This document shows positions 24,844 to 38,362 of a DNA stretch of 64,000 nt, one piece after another; the stretch's first letter is position 1; each line of letters begins with the position of its first letter. A program made the translations under genes and the position numbers. The DNA is taken from NCBI GenBank assembly GCA_014338405.1, contig JTDE01000462.1, forward strand, positions 37,982 through 101,981. Reading direction: 5' to 3'. The notes beneath the pieces were generated by a model, which saw only the letters and a program-made list of their open reading frames with translations, was not told where the DNA came from and searched no databases. The stretch comes from Paragonimus skrjabini miyazakii (Eukaryota; Platyhelminthes; Trematoda; Plagiorchiida; Troglotrematidae).

Positions 24844-27800
24844 CTGCAATATAATACAAAAATGAAGTGCAGTGATACGCAAATTTTGGAAAAATATAGA
24901 TGGAACAATCAGAAAAAAGCATGTTCTGATCTGCTCCGGAGAATGAGGGTTTGAGGACAGTCTAACAAATAGCTTGTTTGAAAAACCGTTTAGCATCCTT
25001 CTGGGAGTGATTGGTTATCTGTTATAGCATTCTCAAAAAACACCTCATTTTTAATTCATATAAGTTTAAAAGCCAAAACCTGTGACCGCGCATTTTTCGA
25101 AATAGGCGGTTAATGGTTTTCTACTGGCAAAATTTCCTCGATAAATCAGAGGATAATCGGAACACCGGTTACCAGTGTAAATCCATTTTATGTCCAAATA
25201 TTCAGACTAAAAATGGATTTTCACGAAGTAGTATTCATATACTGCGACGTTTGAGGTTCATAGTAAGATGTATTTTGGTGGTTGCCAGCTGTTTCGATGA
25301 ACCGCTTGGGCTTGGGACAGAATGATCGCCGTCAGCGCGCGGCCGTCATATTATGGTCCAGATCTCAGAAGGACTTGATTGACACCTTCTTTTATAACGG
25401 CTGTTCGATCGATCTACCAAAGTGCAAGCTTAGGGTGTGGAACCACATATCAGGTCTTGAATCCAGTTTTTTTCAAAAACGCCATTTTCTTCCTGTAAAT
25501 TTATCTGGAAAGGGAAAATAATTAGTTGCTAATCTGTCTGTCAAACTAGTTTAGGACCAGATGAGTTGCAACAACGTGGTTGTTCGTTTTATCACAAACG
25601 TTCGAACGCCAACTTTTCGTTCGATTGCACATCTTTGAAGCTAAGGTTATTGCTGTGATCGAAGCGACCCATTCATTTTAAGATACGAATAACATTACAG
25701 TTAGCAAAAGTTTAAGAGATTTTCTCCCCGGATTTAGTGTTAACTATATGGCGATAATATGAATGGTAAACAAAGGTGAACGAAGTAGCGATAACTGACC
25801 TGTGATGACGAACGACCTGAATATGCAGCACATAAGGTCTCCATGCGTAGTGGAGAAGAAATAATGGTGAGGTATAGCTTGGATATGTTCAACCATAATA
25901 ACTATTAACACTAACCTACAACCAATTAACAGCAAACTGTTATCAGCATTTGTCCGTTCTTCTTGGGGAGGATGGTTGGATAGGTTAAAACGACTCAAAG
26001 TGTAATGAGGATCTACGTGAAAATGGAGCGAAATCTATTATTTCTGCATTTAGTGTGGTTAATTGCCTACGAAACATGCGCGTGCGTGATATTATATCAT
26101 AAACCTATCAATTTCAGGGTAGTTTCATGTGTTCATTATTAAAACGCAACTCGGATGTTTTAGAAACAGTATGAATTACACGGTGCTCTTAGCAAGTTTT
26201 ACATAGGTGTCGATCTTCGGAAGATGTCATCAATCGACGACCGTTAGCTACCGGTGTGCGTTAGGCCACAAAACGATAAACGATTTATCTGGGTTAGCAC
26301 GGTTTACCCAACTAGTTCGTTTATCAAGTCGCTACGTAAAACACTCCGAGTTCTATCACCTTTCCGTTGATAAGACACTATCTGCCGACTTTCCGTGAAA
26401 ACCCGCGTAACGTCCCACGATGTTAACTACGCGATAGGAACTTGTAGTTTGCCGTTTCATCATAAAGATGAAACGAGTGCCACTAGAATGTTCTTTGTTG
26501 CCCACCGAAAGGCGAGACGCACGCGTGCTGCCCACTAAAGCAACGGCTTCACTCAAGTAAGCACGTTCAAGTGGAGAATAATATATTTAGCCCTTACTTG
26601 TTGCCTAAAAGTATTAGCTCTAACTGATACATTCTTCACCAGACCAGAGAGAGAGATAGAAAGAACGAAAAGCCTCGAAACAGTGTATGTACGAATGTCT
26701 AGGACGCGAGCCACACGCAGTCTACCAAATGACGACTAACAGCAAGAAGACACATTGCTCTAGGCCAATCACATTCAATCATATATGATCGATAACTGTC
26801 TGTTCATGTGATAGCTACTACTCCAACATCTGTATTCATCGTGTGATGTTTGGTGGCTACTCCGTTAATAATGATAACAACCTTCAATCTTGTAATCGGC
26901 AAGAGCAAGCCCAAGATGAGACGGGCTAAAAGTGTTGCGGTTTTTGTTAGCAGTGTGACCCAAGTGAATCCAAATGTGTTCAGACATGATAGTTACAGTG
27001 CCCTCAGCAATGCACTAACTCCTCTTAATGCCATCGGCTCCTATCATTTCAGGGTGAACAAACGCAACGTCGGATAGTCCACGATAACCGTTTCCGTCTG
27101 TGCTCTTTTTTCAGCATTGAAAAAAGCATAAACACCAGTCGGGCTTCTCGACCTTATACATTCTGATGATAATGGTCTGGATCGAGTCTTAAAAAATCAA
27201 TAGGCCTGAATAGCATTTGGAGCTGCTGTAAACTGTTGCCGTCTAGATAGCCGCTGTAAGCATTGAAAACCTATTCCCGTGGAAGGGCCTGGTCGCTCGA
27301 TTCTTCACGTCCCATTTGTTTGGTTACACGATTGATCGACGCCTAGCTACTTACCACATTTTAAAAATTTGTAAAACGTTGACAGTCCAGTGTTACAATT
27401 AACCTACCTGAAACGCGACAACAGTTGTTGTCAGCACACATGTATGTCTAATCCTGTTGGCATGGCAGCAACAGGCTCAGCGCCATTACGACATAGCCGA
27501 TCAGTCATGACAGAAGCATGAATTAAGGAACTCGTAGTGTGAAAGAGACCAGTTGTCTGTGCGACCGAGGGCACTAGGCTGCGTAACCACGGCTTGATCA
27601 CGAGGTGTGGGTCCGGATACATAATTCAGTGATCAAACATACTGACAAGGTACCTAACCAAGCCGGGTGAGCGAACCGCCTCAACGCACCGCTTTAACCA
27701 CAGACAAACTAATTGGAATAGAGTTGTACGCGCATTTCCAGTCATATCGCTTGGGGTCATTGTACAGCTATTTTACGCGCCACGGTCCACGATCAATAAC

Positions 27801-30800
27801 ATCTGGCTGTTGATAAACGTCTCTGTAACCGCTTCAACGCATCATAGTCAACGCTGGGCTGGGAACCAACACGCATCAGTGAGTGCGAATGAGCAACGAA
27901 AAAATACAAGATTTCCCTAACGGATTGTGCTACCATGATAACTATTCCACCAGACGATACATACTAAAATACCGCATTCAGAGTCGAAGCAGATCTGCAA
28001 ATTACCAAAAGATTGATCAAAACTGACAATTTTCCCATAGAATATGGGGCACATAACACTGGGCCTTTAGGTTTGTCGGGCCATTTGTTTTATAAGCATA
28101 TTGACAAAATGACAAGCATCGCTTAACATGTCTCCGCTTTGTGGCCGCGTCGTTCTGTTCTCCGTCAATTGGTCATATCTGACCATTGTGTTCATGATAA
28201 AAGCAACTTGTCACGTTATGGCGATTAAAATGCTGAGTCAGTTCAAAAATGTTGTCTATATTGAGATGCATTGTTGTCTGCAAACCTCCATTGTATCCAA
28301 GTTCACAACTCGAGGTCTGTTTGTCTTTTATCCCAGTTGAAATTTAAAGTCAGATGGTGTTAGTAGACAATTTGGCTGTGCTTCTCGCTTGGAAATGTGT
28401 AACTGGCATCCTATGAGACGCAGTTGGTAAATAGTGCGGAAAACTGCAGAAGCATAAAGCGACTTCATGGTTTTGCTTCGTCGCGGTTTTTGACTTCTCA
28501 GGTTTTCTTGTGGGTCACAAAAAATGTTATGCCTAACGAATGCGATCACATCACAAGCGTGATATGTTTCCCTCTGATTTTCACTTTGAAGGTGTTGACT
28601 GATGCTTCCTGAAACGTTCTTAGATGATAGTGTTGGAGACGAACCACCAAAAGAAGGAAGAAAGACGAGTCAATCACTATCGATGAATCCGGTTTCGGAG
28701 AATACTATCGTAGAGAAAATTGCGAGCTTTTGGCGGAATGGAACATTATCTGCTCGGAATTTCGATGCACGCTGTTTTAAACAGAATAGCTGTCAGTTGG
28801 GTGGATCTGTATCATTATAATTAATAACTCGGATTGTTGCTATACGATCTGACGCTTGTAGATTTCAAATGCATTTGAATTATTTTTTTGTCATTTGTTT
28901 GACGACGCTTTTATAACACAATTCGTTTTGTTGTCACGACTACTATATATGTTTGTCCCGTCTCATTGGATGTGCTCCACCTACCTTATATTGTAATTGC
29001 TTGTCGTATGTATTCAGTATCCCTGTGGTGTAGTTTGTGCCTCATTTTCAATAACGGGTGGTGTTCGCGTCTTCTTCTTGGGATTCAGTCCGTACTATTA
29101 AAGCGATTAATGGGAAGCACGATCCAACACACAGCCAAAACCCACAGAACGGCCGAAATAGATTTTCATTCTCGTGTATCGTCGTCATACACATCTGAGC
29201 AAAACAGGAACCTAACGTCTTGCACCTATTAATTCGGGTGGATTGAAAATGAACCAGAGTGGTTGGATTCGTGCCGTGATTTAATGAACAATACTTTCGA
29301 ACCTATACGGTGTGCACGTAAATCGGTAAGTTAGCGTAATTGTCAATAGCAAAAAAGGAAAAGAATCATTGTTCTTTTCAATATGAACTCATGTCGTTTT
29401 TGTGTGACCTTTTTTTGTCCAACTCTATACGGTGCTCAGAATATTGTATACACTCAGTAGAATTTGAGAGGAACGCTTTAAATGATGCAACGGTTGACAA
29501 ACAGAAGAAAAACGGGTATTCATCAAATATCACCACGAGACGAGCCAGCAAAGAATAAGACTCCTGCACTTATAGAGTTTAGTCGCAGTTTTCCGTTTAC
29601 CCAACAGCGTAGGTCATCACGTACTTCTCCTAGCGTTGTGATTTATCTAAGTCTTGTTTTAACCACTATGCGGTTTCTCACACGAACGATTTGGTGATTT
29701 GTCGTGTAGAAAACTTAATTGCATCATGCGAACTGCTTGAACTTACTGATTGTTCAATATTTTCACACGTTTCTAAACAAGAAAATATTTTCAACTTTAT
29801 ATGGCACCGTAAAAAACAAATGAACAAGGCCAATCTGGTGGTGTTTGCTCTTCTTGGTAATGATGTGGACAAAAAATAAGTGAAAACTTTACTTCTTCTG
29901 CTGATATAAAGATTCTCCCCACTGTACAGCTGGACTGATGTTAAGTGAAAACTAGAAAAAGGAAACATTTATCGCACTGATAAACTTTATTTTCAAAGTA
30001 GTAGCCTACAGCGAAAGATGCGGCAAGAGTAGTATGCTCATGGTTTCGGATGAATTGCAATGTTTTAATCAATGTATGCAGCAGCCTGAGGAGGAGCAGT
30101 TAGGGTTGAAGAGGGTAGATATCGTAGGCACGGAAAGTCATCTACGGGATCGATACTATGATGAGTTGTGCAAAGTTCAGATTTGAGTAAACTGTTTATG
30201 CTTTGAGTCATAATGACTCTGGGTATGAGTAACAACGAGGTTCTAAAGGTTTATATATTGTGGCTACATCCACAGGTTAACTGCAGTGAGCTTCTCCTTC
30301 GTGCGGAATTTCAATAGGAGTGAAAGTGTGCAACGGTTTAAACACCTGATTTGCGCATCTGCAGCAATTTGGACATACGTAGTGGACTGTCTTGGACGGT
30401 CAGTCCTGGCACATCGTGTTATAACGTAGGCCCAATTCAGGGGGTGTAGACTCGGGTCTTGTATGATCCACAGACTAAGTTACAAAGCATATGTCTGCAA
30501 AGTTCGTTCTTTATCAAGTGCGGGGAGTCAAGTGACCTTTTATAGTCAGAGACTCCTGTTGTATCCTTTCCCATTAATATCTTTTGTTTACTCTGATTCA
30601 CAACGCAGACACAATCAAGGTGGAGATATCAGGTATAGCTTAGAATAGCAGTTAGAGCCAACAGGCTGTCTTTCATTTATGATGTGATTTGTGGTAATCC
30701 TGCAGTAGTTTTGCACTTCTTATCATAAACGTAATGGGTTACGGTTGACTTCCCATCATCCGTATTGTTAGTAAACGTACCCCCATACGAAGTGTCTATC

Positions 30801-33090
30801 CAGGCCACATTTTTGTTATTTATTGCACAAGGAGACTCGAATGTTAAAATATCTGTAAGGTGTTCGGTAACATTTCACATCGTAGATAGCTGATCACTCC
30901 ACCGCACCGTTTGTCGAAACAGAATGTATCAACAGAAAGTGTGCTGGCCAATGAATAAATAAACCACATGTGGCAGTCTGTGACTCCTCTTATTTTTTGC
31001 GCCTGTAATTGGTTTTTGCGATAATCGTTCGTGTTACTGATATCTTCTCTACCATCAGCATCAACCCTGCCGTATCGATGACTGAACGTACAAAATGTCC
31101 TTGCCGTCGTGTTATACGAAGCTCCGAAAATGAACGTCATCTAATCGTCGGTCTGTTTCGTGTAATGGAAAAATTCCAACTACTTAAGAAGATCTACGGT
31201 GTGGGAGTGCATTGCCGTGTGACTGGGTCACCTTTGAGTGGAACAACGAACGTCGTTATTAATAAGACTCGGTAACCCATAACATGACGCTGGAATAGTA
31301 GACGCACACGACTTGTAGCCCGAGCAGTGACACAGGACAAGCGCTGACGCACCACACCTTATTGATTTAATGCTACGTACATGAGGCCAAAACGGCCCAA
31401 AATTAACCAATAAAATCTAAGTTGTCAAGTCAGTCTCGGCCTATCAGAGAGCGGCCAAACAAGCAATTTGTTCGACACTGTACATGTAACAGTTGTGTTT
31501 GGGCGCATTTCCAAATTTCCCTACACGCTGATGTATTAGGTGCTACTGAACCAAATGCTGAGGATATGAAGTATCAAACTCAGCGGATAAACGTCAGTCG
31601 CAACAAATTTTAAAACAAATTTCACAACTCCCTACATCAGTGCAGAAAGAAGACATTTATTGTGATATGTTAACATTTCGTTTACTTTAATCAGTCGCAA
31701 ACTCGAAACTTGCAGGTTATATATATGACAGACGCATGCCTTACATTTGCGACTGATGAGATCAAAAGGAATGTTAACATGTCACAACATATGTTTTTCT
31801 TCTGTACTGTTGAAGTTGCTAAAGTGAATCCAGTGTGTCAGATCCATAAGTTGCAACAACTGTCCGAACAAAACACGTTGGCTGGCTAAAGAACTAGCAC
31901 TTTTTAAATGAGCTTAAACTTTCTGTTATTCCAAATAACTGAAGTGAAAAAAAGCTTCGTTAGCAGTTCGTGGAAAATACTCGTTCGGGGCAAATTTTAT
32001 TGTTTAGCTAACGAGATAGTGTGACTCACACAGCTTTAGGTCTGTCCATGGTTAACTGGTGTGTAAATACTGGAGTTCAACCACACGAGTTAGCAGCTCC
32101 GTGCATTTATGTACACAGCTGTGGACACAAATGGCCAAACACAAAAAATGAATCATTCGTGAAACGCTAACACAACTACTATGCTTTCATGCTCGCACAT
32201 CGCACAAGCAAAAGTACAGTGACGAATTCTGGTGACACAGAATCTACAAAGTCACGTAGTCAAATCTACTCAAAGTGTGTACAAGGCTGAAGGCGTCCAA
32301 TATATGAGCTCATCGAAAAATCTGCTTGTGAGTTTCTCACCAATACCAACAAAACGACGGAATACCAAGCGAAAATAAATAGCAGGGCAATGCTACTTAG
32401 TTTTATCCAGTACTATTAATGGCAACCCATAACTATCGAGATGAATGTTAATGTCGTAGCTCGATTCGGCTGATTCTACGAACGCCTGATAATTGGGTCG
32501 ATTTGACGGAACACGATTCGTTGGGTACCAAAAAATTACTCCTGTTGCTTAAGGTCCAGAGCACAACAGTGTTACACGGTAAGGTGATATAAGGGTTAGA
32601 ATTCGTCGGAAGCGCTGAAACGTTTTCCTTGCACATGATAAGACAGTAATTATAGAAATAACTAATAATGTGACCTCAGTGCAACAACTGAGCAAACGGA
32701 AAAGACCGTTAGATGCTTGCAATGACCGCAGGAAGGTTCAACACTTACCCTATATAGAGGTCAAAGTCTAAGATTTTAGTCCATCACACTGTGTACCTCT
32801 GAGCGACTCGGAAAGTTGTAGCTGGTCTAGCCAGAACGATCAACCGAAATCAAATGCTCTCCGTCAGACTGAAGTGGTCGGTTATGGGGCGAACTTTCAC
32901 AAGTTGTAGAGATGTTCATAGCTGGAAAATCAACGCGGTCAGTTTTGTGCACAGAAGAGCTGTCATGGTCAACTAGTGGAAGACGGTTTCCACGATGCTT
33001 AATGGTGAATTGCTCAAAGTAAAGAACACAGAAATAGTTCAGCGATACTGTACGGAAGAATATTTAAATATGTAATGATTTTCAGCTGAC
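24844..33090. other. Proximal part of the 36 kb intron, no supported gene
   Basis: No recognisable protein domain, RNA gene or mobile element was found. One plus-strand open frame at 28602-28820 (72 codons, beginning MLPETFLDDSVGDEPPKEGR) has protein-like composition. It lacks supporting splice sites and homology, so it is not called as a gene. Confidence 0.45.
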
Positions 33091-33211
33091 TATAAATAAC
33101 AACCGAGGTCAAAACCAACTGCAGTGTTTCATTCCACAATTAATAGCTATAGCAAAATGGCTTTGCGCAGTTTGCTACAACTCCGGATACAAGGAACAGC
33201 GGTTTACGTGG
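33091..33211 (+). promoter_or_regulatory. Possible TATA box and first coding exon
   Basis: TATAAATA at 33091-33098 is followed 58 bp later by AGCAAAATGG, a strong initiation context with the ATG at 33157. The ATG opens 18 codons, MALRSLLQLRIQGTAVYV, to a donor GTGG|GTAAAA in phase 1. The peptide is Arg/Leu-rich without acidic residues, like a mitochondrial targeting sequence. No downstream exon was identified, so this may be coincidence. Confidence 0.2.
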
Positions 33212-36200
33212 GTAAAACTACGCTGTGTTCGGCCTGTTCTTAGATGGTGCTGAAAGAAAACATTGACCTGTAAAAGCTTTACGGTAGTGTGCGTTTTGAA
33301 AGAAGAGCAGAGAAACATACCCACGAAAAATGCTTATTCCAGCTGTTGAGAAAGACTATCCGCGTACGCAAATCTATTCAGATGAGCAGGATTACTGATT
33401 GCTGGATTCTTTTCACCGTGTAATCAATAATGAAGCGTAATACGTTCAATTAATGAGTTCCCCGATAGACGACAAATCTCGGTGGTTTTTTGGAAACCAT
33501 TATTCCGAACAAGCTCAGTATCCAGCCTACGCGAAACCGTTGTTTTGGGGCAATTGATACAATCGACGGTGAGAACATGACGTGGTCAGCGATGGTGGCA
33601 TGAACGTGTGCACGCTATTGCAAATCAGATAACTGCGTATGCTTTATGTATGAAGAATATATGATGTGTTCTAGTTACATCACTCGGTTCCAACTTCTCA
33701 GTATATTCTGTCTTTTTTGATCATCATGTATTGGCTACTGGTGTTCACAATCGGAAAGAATACTCAGTTCGGATAAAAGGCCGAACACGCCCAGTCTGGT
33801 CATCGTGGAAACGAAAAGGTAAATGAAGACCTGGACAAAATTATAACCAAACGTACCAGTTCGTTTCCTTTCGGTTTTGGTTTGACAATAAAAGCTACAC
33901 TACCACGCTTTGAACAGAAAAAAGTGTTTTAGGTCTGCGGAAGGAAAAAACACGTCGGTGAAAAGAGTGCCGGCACACAAAAGTGTACGAAACAACGACT
34001 TTAAAGTAAAGTGGATATTACCGCGGAGCTTCAACTGGTTGCTCCTTACTAATGACAAACTGATCGACCTATACTCCAAGTGTATAAACTCATCAATAGG
34101 ACTCTACAGTTCGTGGAACTGTGATAGACACTTGGTATTACAAGGCGGCTTTCTGCCAGGTTGCCGTTCACGTAGATGTAGATTCCAGTAATCGAGAAAT
34201 GTAAGTGCGGAAGCGCTGCACCGGTATCGAATTGTAGAATATATAAAGGTATCCTTCGGATTACCGAAAGGAGGTATTCTTATAAAATACTCTCATATGC
34301 ATTACCAGTCGTATATTCTAATGAATTGTCCCACACCCTAGCTTTTTGTAATGCTTGCACGTCGTGCACTCATAAACAAGGAAACATAAATGCTCCATAC
34401 ATCCTTAAGTGTACTCAACTTGAAGCGTCACAGTGGGCCACGAGTTCTTTACATTTCGTAACTATAGACTCCTAATTAATTGTTACGCATATCCCCATAT
34501 CTTCTAGCCGGACTCTTGGGATCACAAACACTAGTTTTCCGAACAAGAACCACTCAGGTGGGACAGCCAAAATGGTCCCTATTCAGGATAAATTTCTACT
34601 GGAGGTCCATAACTCACCCAGACATCCTGTGTTAAAACTTCATTTTATGCGACAATGTTTCCAGAGACTTCTTTGAAACAAACATATAGAGTCGTTCCAC
34701 ACTATGTGTCGTGCATGAGGACGAAATGTCAGTAACGAATATCCTAAACTTCATCATCATCTCTCATACCAACATGTCATTTCTTTGGATGTACAATATT
34801 TTCTCTGCATAAGAAGTAATGTTTGTAAAAGATGTTTTCTGTTAGCTAAAATGAGTGACATGTCAGAATATGTATATCCAATTACCGTTTGGACGTTTAC
34901 AAGTAAAGTACTTGAAACTTGATGTATTAACGGTCACTAGCAGAAACATTTACCTGACTCACTTGGTGCGTAATATTGTTGGTCATTTCTGCAAACTGGC
35001 CTAAGATAAGCAGCAAATTACCACAGCTGTGACTTTTTGGCGAAATCTCTCACCATCCACGGCCATTGGTAAATGGAGTTGTGGCTAATTTGCCAGTCGT
35101 TTACACAGTATTCATTGTTTTGTTCTGTTGTTCAGAGTATTGAAAACGTAAGTCTTACCGGCAGTAGGCATTCTACCTAGACGACGTTATTTGTTGACTC
35201 AAACTAACTGTTTTCCAAGCAGTAAGTTGCTTGTTGGCATTCAGCTGGCATAATTATCCACGGAATTTGTTTCACCGTTCAACTCATACCCTGCTTATGA
35301 ATGTCAGCTTCCGTTGTCCATCGACTGGACACCAGCCGAGAGAAGGTGGTTTGACAACGGGCTTGGATATCAAGTTGCACATACCTTGTCTGGCGAGTAA
35401 GCCTTGCTAGCATCAAACACACAAAGGGCAACTAACTTGTTTGCTGACCTTAGAACTTCATTCACTTATACGAGCGAAGTACTCTCTTAGGCCAACTGTT
35501 CACTAAGTCATTGCGCGCTTCCCGGCCAAGATCATGTGCGTGCTTAGTCACAATTAACCGGTGCTGTCTGGTCTATAACGATGTAAACTGACACCCCTGA
35601 ATGTTATGAAATCTGTGTGTGCGTATTCTAGCAACGTAATGCATATAAACAGTGAAGTTCATTGTCCCAGTGATCTCACTGGTTTAAAAATTATTGCATT
35701 TTCCACTGACAATGAATTGTTTTCGGGGAGGCTAGGATCTGATTTTGGTTGCTATTGAGTGCTGAGGGAAGGATGGTCCCTCAAAGTTGGTGAATTACTG
35801 GAAAACCTCAGACCAAGAAAGCCAAGGTAAACTTCTCAGGAGTGTTGGTCCTAGTTTGGCAGAGCTCTCGTTGGGATAGACAGCTGTACATATACGAAGC
35901 TAGAAAAAGAAATTTAATGAAAGCCCTAAGGAATTTATAATACTAATTCAATTAGCCAATTACTATGAGTTTCAATTCCACGTTCGTCTCTTTTGGTTTT
36001 TAAACCTTCGATTAAGAAAAGCTGTGTTACACCACCAAAACATTAGTGTCATCTATGCTACCATTAGTAATACTGGCAGTATGGTATAGTCGTAGTAGTA
36101 CACTGGTAATATAGTAATAACAGTATAGCTGTTCACCGGATGCAACAGCAAAATAACCAAGGGACTTTAAATAGCATGATTCGTTTCAGAAACACTGATA

Positions 36201-37799
36201 AACCGATAAGTGCTTGGTATAGAATACACGACGTGGTCAGTTATAATTCAAGGTTAACCCGATTTTCGAGGCTATCGGCGAACTAGCATTTAACCACCTA
36301 AACGACAGGATTAAGATATATTCTGTTGAAGACGGCATGACTAGTATACATAAAGCTATTTAATCTATTAATCTTTATTCAGGAGAAATAAGTGAGGCAA
36401 TCAGCACGAACCTTATATATAACTACATAGATTGCGGTTCCATAGCCCCATGGCGGCATGCATGCCGAACAAGATCGACAGGCTAAAAGGCACAGGAGGC
36501 TGAATTTCTGAATACCAATCAGCTAAGGTCATAACAAACCAAGCGTAACATTCGGAACTGATGAATCCAACTGTGAAGGGCACACTCTGACAAATGTCGG
36601 CGACCGTTAACATTTAGATATCATTTTGCAACCCCCCGGTAGACGATAAACTTCACTTTTTGCTAGCGTGTGAAACTTTTGAAAAGGCAGTTCGGAATGT
36701 TCATCTCATACGTATACATACGCTTGATTTGCCCGTAGGCTAGGGTGTGCTACATACGATTTGCAATGTATGCTGTCTGCATGCGTAGAAATGGTTGACC
36801 TTTAGTCCATTCACCCTAATGGGATGACAACTTATCCGCACACCCTAGCTGGGTCTGTGAAAAATGCGCCGTTGTTGTGACCAATTTGTGATGTCCGCAA
36901 AATAATCAATGCAAGTTGCACAGGGACAAGCATCACTTTGCCATATTCTGAGAAAATGGATATTCAGAAAGACACATCCATAAACATACGAGCGTTGGAA
37001 ATGCAACGGGCCGTTTCTGGAGTAAAACTTCCAGAAACTCATAAACTGATTCGTGATGACTAAGCTGTTTATCGTACATTCCCTTGAACGCTGCTTGTTC
37101 AGCGGTAGGATTGCACATCGCGGTTTACTAAACAAGCAAAATAGCCATTTGTTTCCCTCCAGAAAAATCAATTTATGTTTTCGATAAGAAGCATCCAGTT
37201 TAAGATGTCGTTCGCGTCAACCTGGACGAACAATGTCGAAGACCGCACTCAGTCCAAATAACCGAACTACTTTCGAAAAAGTGTCATTTGGTATTTCTGA
37301 AAAAATTAATGTTTATTCATTCTCTCAAAAAGTGATGGGCCCTCACATACAGCTAATGACCACGGGGTTTAGGCTGACAACCTAACATCGTAGGGGCATC
37401 ACCTCTCACTTTCTGAAAGTTCCCCATCAACGTTTTTGCAGTTAAAATGATTTAACACTAAACAATGAAAATATGAAGGTTGTTGGTTGATATTACTATT
37501 GCATATGATATACTGTCAGCCGTGGGACGATAAGAAACGAAATAACCCAACCTATTCAACATTCGAAGAGGTTATTCTACAGAAACACAGACAACTCATT
37601 GGGTTTGAAAGGTGCCTGAGTGATATGTCAGTGAAATTGTTGTCATGCAACGTGAAAAACGAGAACTGTCTTCAGATATTCGATCAGAAATATTTGCAAT
37701 CAGTTGAACACATTGAGTGGTAGCCCAGCTGTTACAAGTTATGTTCAAGGCGTGCACTGAAGATACCATCTAACTCGTTACCATAATCTAGCTTGTGCT
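33212..37799. other. Intronic sequence, no supported gene
   Basis: The open frames here (for example plus 33910-34191, minus 36845-37171 and plus 37487-37723) have no recognisable domains. The last of these directly precedes the LINE fragment at 37800 but is not LINE-like. Confidence 0.45.
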
Positions 37800-38362
37800 G
37801 TGTTTGACCACCGTTGTCTCCGCGAATTGGCCCATATTAAGTGGACTGATCGCGTGAGCAATGTGGCAGTTCGCCGGCGCGTATTCCGGAACGCTCGGGA
37901 TGCGCGATCAGTTGGTCAGATGATTAAGTTGCACAGCTTGTGATGGTTAGGTCACGTACTCCGTATGTCATCTGATCGGTTACCTTACCGGGCATTATAT
38001 GCTGAGGCCACCAACAATCGGGTCAAACCACTTGGTGGTCAAGCAACAACGTGGTCACAAAATATGAAGACCCTGACTGCTTCATTGAGCAAACTGGGTA
38101 GGTGTCGCCTGCCTGGATGAGGTCCTCGTGATCACTCAAACCGCTGGTTAGAGACGCTATCCGAGATGGCGTTGTGTAGCAGTCAATGGCGTGCCTGTAT
38201 CCATACCATTTCTAGTTCTTCCGCTTAATGTTGTTTTAGCCATATTCGACCTTCTTAATAACGTTTTCTTCTAGGATATCCCACGTCACTGTTGAGGTGA
38301 ACGGCAGCCCGAGCCACAGTATCCTTTGGTCAGGCTCATGGCTGTTATGGTGATGATGATGA
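37800..38362 (+). mobile_element. RTE-like LINE, 5'-truncated 3' end
   Basis: The coding remnant starts VFDHRCLRELAHIKWTDRVS and runs 143 codons to TAA at 38226-38228. It passes RVFRNARDA, a WLGHVLRM block and a final WRACIHTI motif, the typical C-terminus of the endonuclease-RT polyprotein of fluke LINEs. Two in-frame TGA codons replace expected Trp codons, so it is dead. A 3' UTR of about 110 bp follows, containing GGATATCCCACGTCACTGTT and ending in (TGATGA)n. This UTR is shared at high identity with 45061-45166 and, inverted, 19400-19510. 5' truncation is the usual result of incomplete target-primed reverse transcription. Confidence 0.88.
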